The position numbers and the translations under genes were made by a program. This document shows positions 35,561 through 42,509 of a stretch of DNA of 64,000 nucleotides, one piece after another. A model generated the notes under the pieces. That model did not search any database. It saw nothing but the letters and a program-made list of their open reading frames with translations, and had not been told where the DNA came from. How positions within the stretch are numbered: position 1 is the first letter of the stretch; every line of letters starts with the position of its first letter. Origin of the DNA: JACQFK01 sp036383955 (GTDB lineage Bacteria; Planctomycetota; MHYJ01; JACPRB01); contig DASVNH010000117.1 of assembly GCA_036383955.1 (NCBI GenBank), positions 31,832-95,831 of the forward strand, in the 5' to 3' direction.

Positions 35561-36669
35561 TCCTGATCTGCCTCGCGCTGGCCCAGGAGGTCACGTTCCA
35601 GAAGCAGACGCTCACCGAGCGCTACCTCTGCGACGGCATCACGGCGGGCGACCTCAACCGCGACGGCAAGCCGGACATCGTCGCCGGCCCGTTCTGGTAC
35701 GAGGGGCCGGAGTTCAAGAAGGCCCACGAGATCTATCCGGCCGTCGACTTCCCGCTGCCGCCGAGCCCGACGAACAGCATGTTCTCCCACGTGCACGACT
35801 TCAACGGGGACGGGTGGCCCGACGTCCTCCGCCTCGGCCGCGTGCACCTGCATCCGGCCGTGTGGTTCGAGAATCCCCAGGGGAAGGCCGGCCCGTGGAA
35901 GGAGCACTACGTCTTCGAGCGCGTGCTGGGGGAGTCGCCGCCCTTCGTGATCCACGGCGGCAAGCCGACGCTGGTCTCCCACTGGGAGAACCGCTGGGGC
36001 CTGCTGCGGCCGGACGTCGACGCGACGAAGCCCTGGATCTTCACGCCGATCAGCGAAGAGGGGAAGTACAACCAGTTCTACCACGGCACAGGGCTGGGGG
36101 ACGTCGACGGCGACGGCAAGCCCGACCTCCTGCTCAATGAAGGCTGGTGGAAGCAGGGCGAGGGGCTCTGGTCGCCGCGGCCCTTCAAGTTCGGCGACAA
36201 GGGCGGCGCGCAGATGTTCGCGGTGGACGTCGACGGCGACAAGGACGCGGACGTCGTGACGGCGCTCGACGCCCACGGCTGGGGCCTGGCCTGGTGGGAG
36301 CAGACGGCGCCGGGCGACTTCAAGAAGCACGTCATCCTGGGCGACCGGACGGAGGAGAAGACCTACGGCGCGGCCTTCTCGCAGCCGCACGCGCTCGCCA
36401 TGGCGGACCTCGACGGCGACGGCCTGAGCGATCTGGTCGCGGGCAAGCGCCGCTGGGCGCACGGGCCGAAGGGGGACGTCGAGCCCGACGGCGAGCCCGT
36501 GCTCTACTGGTTCCGCGCGCCGAAGTTCACGCCCCACAAGATCGACGGCGCGTCGGGCGTCGGCGTCCAGCTGACGGTGGTCGACGTGAGCGGCGACGGC
36601 GTGCCCGACGTCCTCACGGTCTCGAAGCTCGGGGCCTTTCTCTTCCGGACGGAGCGGCGAGCGAAGTAA
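35557..36669 (+). CDS. Secreted FG-GAP/VCBS-repeat protein (beta-propeller, calcium-binding loops)
   Basis: A 370-residue protein with six or more FG-GAP/VCBS repeats, each carrying a calcium-loop motif: DLNRDGKPD, DFNGDGWPD, DVDGDGKPD, DVDGDKDAD, DLDGDGLSD and DVSGDGVPD. These form an integrin-alpha-like propeller. The export signal would be only MILICLALA before Q. The ATG overlaps the esterase stop by ATGA, so the two secreted proteins are co-translated and may act together. No catalytic motif is seen. Confidence 0.85.
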   Translation: MILICLALAQEVTFQKQTLTERYLCDGITAGDLNRDGKPDIVAGPFWYEGPEFKKAHEIYPAVDFPLPPSPTNSMFSHVHDFNGDGWPDVLRLGRVHLHPAVWFENPQGKAGPWKEHYVFERVLGESPPFVIHGGKPTLVSHWENRWGLLRPDVDATKPWIFTPISEEGKYNQFYHGTGLGDVDGDGKPDLLLNEGWWKQGEGLWSPRPFKFGDKGGAQMFAVDVDGDKDADVVTALDAHGWGLAWWEQTAPGDFKKHVILGDRTEEKTYGAAFSQPHALAMADLDGDGLSDLVAGKRRWAHGPKGDVEPDGEPVLYWFRAPKFTPHKIDGASGVGVQLTVVDVSGDGVPDVLTVSKLGAFLFRTERRAK

Positions 36670-36674
36670 GTTGC

Positions 36675-36680
36675 TACTCT
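36675..36680 (+). promoter_or_regulatory. Candidate leaderless -10 box TACTCT for the RNB exoribonuclease
   Basis: TANNNT hexamer six bases before the ATG at 36687. No Shine-Dalgarno lies between. Confidence 0.4.
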
Positions 36681-36686
36681 GGGCCC

Positions 36687-38132
36687 ATGACGAGACCGAC
36701 CCGCGACGTCCTTCGCGACATCGCCCGCCGCGCGCTGCTCCAGCGCGGTTTCCTGCCGGACTTCTCCGACGCGGCGCGGGCAGACGCGCGGGCGGCCGCA
36801 CCGCCGCCACCCGACCCGGCGGTCCGCGACCTGCGGGCGCTGCCCTGGTGCTCCATCGACAATGACGACTCCCGCGACCTGGATCAGCTGAGCGTGTCGA
36901 CGGACGCCGACACGATCCTGGTCGCGATCGCGGACGTCGACGTCCTCGTCCCCCAGGGCTCGGCCGCGGACCGGCACGCGGCGGTGAACACGACGTCCGT
37001 CTACACCCCGGCCCAGGTGTATCCGATGCTTCCGGAGCGCTACTCGACCGACCTCACCTCGCTGAACGAGGGCGAGGACCGCTACGCGATGGTCGTCGAG
37101 ATGAAGGTCGGCGCCGATGGCCGGGTCGAGCGCTCGGAGATCTATCGCGCCCAGGTCCGGAATCACGCCAAGCTCGCCTACAACGCCGTGGGCGCGTGGC
37201 TCGAAGGAAGCGCGCCGCCGCCGCCCACGGTCGCCGCGTCGGCGGTCCTCCAGGAGCAGCTGCGGACGCAGGACGCCGTGTCCGAGCGGCTGGGCGGCGC
37301 GCGGCAGCGGCTCGGCGCGCTCCACCTCAAGACCGTCGAGGCCAAGGCGGTGTTCACCGGCGACCTGCTCACGGATCTCCGCGCGGAGGACAAGAACCGC
37401 GCGAAGGAGCTGATCGAGAACTTCATGATCGCCGCCAACGGCGTGACCGCCGCGTTCCTGACCGCGCGCGGCTTCCCGTCGATCCGCCGCATCCTGCGCG
37501 CGCCCGAGCGCTGGGATCGCATCGTCGAGCTCGCCCGCTCGATGGGCGACGGCCTCCCCGGCGCGCCGAGCGCGCCGGAGCTGGAGGCGTTCCTCCTGCG
37601 GCGCCGCGCGGCCGATCCGCTGCGCTTCCCCGACCTCTCGCTCTCCGTGGTCAAGCTCCTCGGCTCGGGCGAGTACGCCGTCGAGTTTCCTGGCAAGCCC
37701 CTCGAGGGCCACTTCGGCCTCGCCGTCCGCGACTACGCGCACTCGACGGCCCCCAACCGGCGCTACCCCGACCTCGTCACCCAGCGGCTGCTGAAGGCGG
37801 CCGTCGACCGACGTCCCGTGCCGCTGACCGGGCCCGAGCTCGAAGCGCTCGCGGCCCACTGCACGGAGCAGGAGGACGACGCGACGAAGGTCGAGCGCCA
37901 GGTCAGGAAATCGGCCGCGGCCCTGCTGCTCGAAGGACGGCTGGGCGAGACGTTCGACGCGCTCGTGACCGGCGCTTCCGAGAAAGGCACCTGGGTTCGC
38001 GTGCTCCAGCCGCCGGTCGAAGGCCGCGTGTCGCGGGACCAGGCGGGGCTGGATGTCGGCGACCGCGTCCGGGTCAAGCTGCTGTCGACGGACGTCGAAC
38101 GCGGCTACATCGACTTTCAACGCCTCCGTTAG
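36687..38132 (+). CDS. RNase II/R-family (RNB) 3'-5' exoribonuclease
   Basis: A 481-residue cytoplasmic enzyme that degrades RNA from the 3' end. The RNB signature DNDDSRDLDQLS (about residues 58-69) carries the metal-binding aspartates, and later HSTAPNRRYPDLVTQRLL is also typical. The C-terminal ~70 residues (FDALVTGASEKGTWVRVLQPPVEGRV) are S1-like. It is shorter than RNase II/R because N-terminal cold-shock domains are missing, resembling the compact RNB proteins of Deinococcus and actinobacteria. The stop overlaps the convergent zinc-ribbon gene stop. Confidence 0.9.
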   Translation: MTRPTRDVLRDIARRALLQRGFLPDFSDAARADARAAAPPPPDPAVRDLRALPWCSIDNDDSRDLDQLSVSTDADTILVAIADVDVLVPQGSAADRHAAVNTTSVYTPAQVYPMLPERYSTDLTSLNEGEDRYAMVVEMKVGADGRVERSEIYRAQVRNHAKLAYNAVGAWLEGSAPPPPTVAASAVLQEQLRTQDAVSERLGGARQRLGALHLKTVEAKAVFTGDLLTDLRAEDKNRAKELIENFMIAANGVTAAFLTARGFPSIRRILRAPERWDRIVELARSMGDGLPGAPSAPELEAFLLRRRAADPLRFPDLSLSVVKLLGSGEYAVEFPGKPLEGHFGLAVRDYAHSTAPNRRYPDLVTQRLLKAAVDRRPVPLTGPELEALAAHCTEQEDDATKVERQVRKSAAALLLEGRLGETFDALVTGASEKGTWVRVLQPPVEGRVSRDQAGLDVGDRVRVKLLSTDVERGYIDFQRLR

Positions 38133-38374
38133 AGGACGGCGAGGGCGAGGCCCATGCCGATCGTGGCGGCGACGAGCAGCGCGACGCCGAGCCAGATCCA
38201 CCAGGGGTGGCGGCGCGGCGGCGGGGCGCCCGGCGTGACGTAGTCGCCGCAGGCGGGGCAGCGGGGGGCGTCGGCGTACATCACGGCCCCGCACTTCGGG
38301 CACCAGAGGTCGCCGGCGTCTTCCGATTCGGGGGCGTACTCGGTCTCTTCGAGCTCGTCGTCGTCCACCGGCAT
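38129..38374 (-). CDS. Zinc-ribbon protein with C-terminal membrane anchor
   Basis: An 81-residue protein with an acidic start, a zinc ribbon (CPKCG ... CPACG) and one C-terminal membrane helix (IWLGVALLVAATIGMGLAL), so a tail-anchored cytoplasmic zinc ribbon. Function unknown. The TAA overlaps the exoribonuclease TAG on the other strand. A 56-base hairpin between it and the PilZ gene would be at the 5' end of its message. Confidence 0.72.
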   Translation of the reverse strand: MPVDDDELEETEYAPESEDAGDLWCPKCGAVMYADAPRCPACGDYVTPGAPPPRRHPWWIWLGVALLVAATIGMGLALAVL

Positions 38375-38375
38375 A

Positions 38376-38431
38376 GGATAAATCTGCCCGCCACATTTCT
38401 CCGAGGAGAAATGTAGCGGGCAGATTTATCC
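38376..38431. repeat. 27-base inverted repeat with 2-base loop between PilZ stop and zinc-ribbon start
   Basis: Left arm 38376-38402 and right arm 38405-38431 match at 26 of 27 positions. The outer part includes ATAAATCTGCCCGC, an A+T-rich outlier here. It ends one base before the PilZ TGA (38433-38435 on the minus strand), so it is probably the PilZ transcript's terminator or 3' hairpin. It also spans the 5' region of the next gene. Confidence 0.85.
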
Positions 38432-38432
38432 G

Positions 38433-39182
38433 TCAGGCGAGCGCGTCCATCGCCCGCAGGACCATCATGAGGCGGCCCTCGTCGTCGTGGGCGAGCTTGC
38501 TGAACTCGATCCCGGTGGCGTAGCGGGGCTCGAGGGAAAGGGTGTCGCGGTTGGCGTACTTGACCTCGCCGCTGACCGAGAACTCGACGTCCGGATGCTT
38601 GAAGGCGAGCGTGACCTTCACGCTGGTGCCCGGCTCCAGCTTCTTCGTCGCCGTGATCTGGCAGCCCGACTCGCTCAGGTCGCCGAGGGAGGAGGCCAGG
38701 TTGGACGCCATGCCCAGGAAGTTGAAGAGGCCGGTGGCGACGCAGGTGACTTTCGAGCTCTCCAGGAGCCGGCGCTTCTGCTTGCGCTTGTCGTCCTGGC
38801 GCGTGGGCACGACCGGGGCCCAGGAAGTCATCGCGTGGAAGCGGGTGCCGCGGACCTCCTGGACCTTCATGAACTCGATGCCCGCGACGTCCGCCTCGCG
38901 GCCGTTCTTGGACCAGGTCTCGGCCCAGCGGACCACGGCCTTCGCCGAGTAGAAGTCGTCGGTGCCCTCGACGAAGAGCTTGACCAGGAGCTCGGCGCCC
39001 GCCCGGAGCCGGCCGGTGGTCACGAGGCAGGCGCCCTTGTCGCTGACGTCGACGACCTTGACGGCCACGTTGCTGCGCGTGGTCGTGGCCTGGGCGCCGG
39101 CGGTGGCGGTCGAGCTCATGGCGGTGATGCCCACGCCCTTGTCGGGGGGCCGGCGGGGGTGCTTGCGTCGTTCGGTTTGCAT
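38433..39182 (-). CDS. Protein with two PilZ-like domains
   Basis: A 249-residue cytoplasmic protein. The first PilZ domain (about 1-110) has the RxxxR motif in ERRKHPRRP and DVSDKGACLV. A second (about 130-245) has KQKRRLLE, DLSESGCQI and a final ATGIEFSKL. PilZ domains usually bind cyclic di-GMP. The first copy has the expected arginine and D/N-x-S-x-x-G motifs; the second retains D-x-S-x-x-G but its arginine region is altered, so it may not bind. Start ATG 39182 is preferred over the longer frame and has a TAGTCT box seven bases upstream. Confidence 0.83.
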   Translation of the reverse strand: MQTERRKHPRRPPDKGVGITAMSSTATAGAQATTTRSNVAVKVVDVSDKGACLVTTGRLRAGAELLVKLFVEGTDDFYSAKAVVRWAETWSKNGREADVAGIEFMKVQEVRGTRFHAMTSWAPVVPTRQDDKRKQKRRLLESSKVTCVATGLFNFLGMASNLASSLGDLSESGCQITATKKLEPGTSVKVTLAFKHPDVEFSVSGEVKYANRDTLSLEPRYATGIEFSKLAHDDEGRLMMVLRAMDALA

Positions 39183-39189
39183 GCGCCCA

Positions 39190-39195
39190 AGACTA
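39190..39195 (-). promoter_or_regulatory. Candidate leaderless -10 box TAGTCT for the PilZ gene
   Basis: TANNNT hexamer seven bases before the ATG at 39182. The gap has no Shine-Dalgarno. Confidence 0.4.
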
Positions 39196-39276
39196 CCACA
39201 TGATCCATGGGGTAGACTAGGGGACCCGCGAAAACTCGATTTAGCTGTAATCGACCGGGCGGGCGGGCTTACTGGG

Positions 39277-39840
39277 ATGGGAATGGAAGACCTCCGGGCC
39301 ACCGTCCAGCGCGTCCTCAAAGGCGACCGCGACGCCTTCGCGCTCCTCGTCCGCGGCCACCAGGACATGCTCCTCGCCTTCGCCGCCTACCGGCTCCCCG
39401 ACGCCGCCCTCGCCGACGAGGTCGTCCAGCAGACCTTCATCCGCGCCTTCGAACAGCTCCCCGACTTCGACCCCTCCAAGGACTTCGCCACCTGGCTCCG
39501 CGCCATCTGCCGCTTCATGATCATGGCCGAGCTCAAGCGGCTCAGCCGCGACCGCCAGAACCGCGAAACCTACAAGGACCGCCTCAAGGGCTCCCTCGTC
39601 GAAGCCGCCCTCGAGCGCCCCGAAACGGCCGACGCCGACGACCTCCTCCGCCTCCGCTCCTGCATGGACCAGCTCCAGAAAACCTCCCGCGACCTCGTCG
39701 TCGCGCGCTACCTCGACGCCCTCCCGCTCGGCGACATCGCCCGCAAGTTCAAGCAGTCCACCGCCTGGGTCGCCACCACGCTCTTCCGGGTCCGCGACGC
39801 CCTCCGCCGCTGCCTCGAGCAGCAGGGGGCCGGCGCGTGA
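39277..39840 (+). CDS. ECF-family RNA polymerase sigma factor, second copy
   Basis: A 187-residue sigma factor. Region 2 includes GDRDAFALLVRGHQDMLLAF and EVVQQTFIRAFEQLPDF; region 4 includes RDLVVARYLDALPLGDIARKF followed by WVATTLFRVRDALRRCL. The QQTF and TAWV variants resemble planctomycete/verrucomicrobial ECF groups. ATG 39277 and ATG 39283 are both possible. Its stop overlaps the GTG of the next gene (39837-39840), which carries an anti-sigma-like head. The arrangement repeats that at 18445-20789. Confidence 0.9.
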   Translation: MGMEDLRATVQRVLKGDRDAFALLVRGHQDMLLAFAAYRLPDAALADEVVQQTFIRAFEQLPDFDPSKDFATWLRAICRFMIMAELKRLSRDRQNRETYKDRLKGSLVEAALERPETADADDLLRLRSCMDQLQKTSRDLVVARYLDALPLGDIARKFKQSTAWVATTLFRVRDALRRCLEQQGAGA

Positions 39841-41219
39841 GCCCCGAACGCTTCGAGCTCCTGGCCGAGGGCTTCCTCGACGACGCCCTGACCGACGCCG
39901 AGGCCCGCGAGCTCGCGGAGGCCGTCGAGGCCTCCCCCGAGCTGCGCGCGAAGCTGCTCGACGCGGTCACGATGGCGGGCCTGCTCTCTCGCGCGCGGGG
40001 GACGTCGAAGGACCTCGCCCCCAGCGTGCTGGCCGCGCTGCGCGCGCCGGCCGATAAAGACGCGCTGGTGAAGAACGTCCTCAGCCATCTGCCGCGCCGG
40101 CGCCGGGTCTGGCCGTGGGCCGTCGCGGCGGCCGCGGCCGTCCTCCTCGCGGCGCTCGTGCTCCGGACCGCGCCGCCGGCGCCCGTCGTTCCGGCGCCCG
40201 TCGCGGCGGCGGCCACGACGTTCAAGGACTGGGCGAACCGGGACGCGGCGGTGGCGAAGGCGGTCGACTACCTCCGCACGGCCAAGGCGCCGCCGAGCAC
40301 GCACCAGGGCCCGATGCCGGCGGACGACCTCGTGCTCCTGGCGCTGCTGACGGCGGGGGTGCCCGAGAGCGATCCTTTCGTGGCGGAGCTCCTGAAGAAG
40401 ACGACGGCCGCGCCGCTCCAGCGCGTCTACACGGTCGCGCTGCACGCGATGGCGCTCCAGACGCTGGGCGGACGCGCCGAGCGGCTCGAGGCCTGCGCGC
40501 GCTTCCTGATCGACAACCAGACGGAGGACGGCCGCTGGCCCTACGGGAACGCGACCGTGCCGCTGCCGGGGACGAAGCAGGTACGGACCGGCCAGTCGGG
40601 CCCGAACAACTCCTGCACGATCTTCGCGGCCCTGGGGCTGCGGGCCTGCGCGGACGGCGGCGTGAAGATCCCGCTCGAGACCCTGGAGCGCGGCGCCCAG
40701 GGCTGGCGGAACTGCCAGCTGCCGGACGCGGACGCCACGGGCGCCGACGACCGCGGCGGCTGGTGCTACCTCCGCGAGGAGAAGGACCACCATCCCTACG
40801 GCTCGATGACGGCGGGGGGGCTGGGCGCGCTGGCCACGCTCGACCTCCTGGCCGGGCGGGACCCGCGCAAGGACGCGGCGGCCGTGAAGGGCCTCAACTG
40901 GCTGGTCTACCACTTCACGGTGCTCGAGAACTTCGGGCCCGTCGAGGACCTCATGGCGAAGGAGATCGTGTCGGACACGCCGGCGCCGATGACCGAGTTC
41001 TACTACTACATGTGGATGCTCGAACGGGTCGGCGGCACGCTCGGCCTCGTGAAGATGGGCGACCGCGACTGGTTCCACGAGGGCGCGCACGAGCTGCTCA
41101 TGCTGCAGCGCGCCGACGGCTCCTGGTCCTCCGGCGTCAAGCGCTGCCAGCCCGCCTGGGACACCTGTTACGCCATTCTCTTCCTGATGCGGCCGACGCG
41201 GCCCTTGGAGGTTCGGTGA
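39837..41219 (+). CDS. Anti-sigma-like head fused to squalene-cyclase/prenyltransferase-type repeats
   Basis: A 460-residue protein. Residues 1-90 align with the head of the FecR protein at 19026 (both start MSP, then a helical region with LRAxLL). A membrane helix follows (about 96-115, WAVAAAAAVLLAALVL). The remaining ~340 residues are alpha-barrel repeats of the squalene-hopene-cyclase/prenyltransferase type (CARFLIDNQTEDGRWPYGN, HEGAHELLMLQRADGSW). No cyclase DxDD motif is visible, so the barrel is likely a binding or sensing domain. The start overlaps the sigma gene; the stop overlaps the next gene's GTG. Confidence 0.82.
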   Translation: MSPERFELLAEGFLDDALTDAEARELAEAVEASPELRAKLLDAVTMAGLLSRARGTSKDLAPSVLAALRAPADKDALVKNVLSHLPRRRRVWPWAVAAAAAVLLAALVLRTAPPAPVVPAPVAAAATTFKDWANRDAAVAKAVDYLRTAKAPPSTHQGPMPADDLVLLALLTAGVPESDPFVAELLKKTTAAPLQRVYTVALHAMALQTLGGRAERLEACARFLIDNQTEDGRWPYGNATVPLPGTKQVRTGQSGPNNSCTIFAALGLRACADGGVKIPLETLERGAQGWRNCQLPDADATGADDRGGWCYLREEKDHHPYGSMTAGGLGALATLDLLAGRDPRKDAAAVKGLNWLVYHFTVLENFGPVEDLMAKEIVSDTPAPMTEFYYYMWMLERVGGTLGLVKMGDRDWFHEGAHELLMLQRADGSWSSGVKRCQPAWDTCYAILFLMRPTRPLEVR

Positions 41220-42415
41220 TCGGGCTCCTTCTGGCGATCTTTACCCTGAGCGGAGTCGAAGGGCTGGCCCAGGGCGGCGCCGTCGAGCAGGGCAAGATCG
41301 ACGCCGCCGTGAAGAAGGGCGTCGAATGGCTCAAGAAAGCGCCGTCGCCCGGCTTCACCTACGGCAAGATCGACGACTCCGATCCGCTGATCCTGCTGAC
41401 GCTCATCCACGCGGGCGTGCCGGAGTCCGACGCGCGGGTCCAGGAGCTGCTCAAGGGCATGCTCGAGAAGCCGCTGATGCGCACCTACCTGGTGACCCTC
41501 CAGGCCATGGTCCTGGAGGAGATCGACCGCGCGAAATACCAGAACCGGATCGCCCAGTGCGCCCAGTTCCTCGTCGACAACCAGTGCTCCAACGGCCAGT
41601 GGTCGTACGGCGAGCCGTCCGAGCACGTGAAGGAGGTCCCGCCGGCGAAGGATGTCGCGAGCGGCGGCGGGAAAAAGGCCGGGGTCATCGACTTCGGGGG
41701 CGGCGGCGGGGAGAAGGTGAAGCCCAAGATCACGCGCAAGATCACGGTCAAGAAGATGAAGGACGGCCCGGGGATCGGCGACAACTCCAACACCATGTAC
41801 GCCGCCCTCGGCCTGCGCGCCTGCCATGACTCCGGGATCCTGCTGCCGAAGGACGTCGTCGAGGCCGCCCGCAGGTGGTTCGTCGAGTGCCAGTTTCCCG
41901 CCGAGAGCAACAACGTGGCGTCCGGCGACGGCGCCGTGGCGCGCGGCTGGTGCTACGCGCGGAAGGACGTCTGCGCGAAGAAGCACGGCGCGTACGGGGG
42001 CATGACGGCCGGGGCGACCGGCGCGCTGGTCATCTACAACTACATCCTCGGGACCGACTGGAAGCGGGATCCCGCCGTGCGCTCCGGCAACGCCTGGATG
42101 GCGCAGAAGTTCGCGCCCGACCAGAATCCCGGGGAGAACGAGCTCGGCAACGAGAAGACGGAGCTCTACTACACGCTGTACGCGGCCGAGCGCCTGGGCA
42201 TGCTGTCGGGCCAGACCCTCTTCGGCAAGCACGACTGGTACGTCGAGGGCGCGTCGTTCCTGCTCGGCGCCCAGAAGGAGAGCGGCGGCTGGGACGACGG
42301 CGTGGGCCGCAGCACCTCGACCTGGGACACCTGCTTCGCCATCCTTTTCCTGAAGAAGGCCACCCGCGCCCTGGTCGCGAGCGAGGACGTCAGCAAGCGG
42401 AGAGACTCCAAGTGA
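41216..42415 (+). CDS. Secreted squalene-cyclase/prenyltransferase-type repeat protein
   Basis: A 399-residue paralogue of the C-terminal part of the protein at 39837; compare HAGVPESDARVQELL with TAGVPESDPFVAELL, and CAQFLVDNQCSNGQWSYG with its counterpart. It replaces the head and membrane helix with a signal peptide (MIGLLLAIFTLSGVEGLAQ), so it is probably a free periplasmic partner. A Gly/Lys-rich insertion sits near residues 145-185. The GTG start overlaps the upstream stop. Its signal-peptide codons contain a REP-like palindrome, and a long hairpin starts immediately after its stop. Confidence 0.8.
   Translation: MIGLLLAIFTLSGVEGLAQGGAVEQGKIDAAVKKGVEWLKKAPSPGFTYGKIDDSDPLILLTLIHAGVPESDARVQELLKGMLEKPLMRTYLVTLQAMVLEEIDRAKYQNRIAQCAQFLVDNQCSNGQWSYGEPSEHVKEVPPAKDVASGGGKKAGVIDFGGGGGEKVKPKITRKITVKKMKDGPGIGDNSNTMYAALGLRACHDSGILLPKDVVEAARRWFVECQFPAESNNVASGDGAVARGWCYARKDVCAKKHGAYGGMTAGATGALVIYNYILGTDWKRDPAVRSGNAWMAQKFAPDQNPGENELGNEKTELYYTLYAAERLGMLSGQTLFGKHDWYVEGASFLLGAQKESGGWDDGVGRSTSTWDTCFAILFLKKATRALVASEDVSKRRDSK
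41244..41263. repeat. REP-like palindrome CCCTGAGCGGAGTCGAAGGG inside signal-peptide codons
   Basis: Encodes most of LSGVEG in the signal peptide of the gene at 41216. Reverse-complemented it differs from 30469-30488 at two bases. The flanks CCCT/AGGG with the TTCGAC-nn-GCTCA core make it a self-complementary element. Confidence 0.7.
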
Positions 42416-42498
42416 GAAGGAGATCCGGGGATAGGACGGATGAGAGGATGAGCGTGACAACGGTATCTCTTCATCCGTCCGATCGCCGCATCTCCTTC
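42416..42498. repeat. Long quasi-palindrome starting directly after a stop codon
   Basis: Left arm 42416-42448 begins the base after the TGA at 42413-42415. The right arm 42465-42498 is its reverse complement with about five mismatches (GAAGGAGAT ... GGACGGATGA versus TCATCCGTCC ... ATCTCCTTC). It fills nearly the whole gap before the DUF1549 gene. No T run follows. Confidence 0.75.
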
Positions 42499-42509
42499 GG
42501 GGGTGTCGC

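Noticed and set aside
39837..42415. Squalene-hopene cyclase (hopanoid synthesis) call for the two repeat proteins
   Set aside because: No DxDD catalytic motif is visible, one is fused to an anti-sigma-like head and the other is secreted; only the fold is shared.
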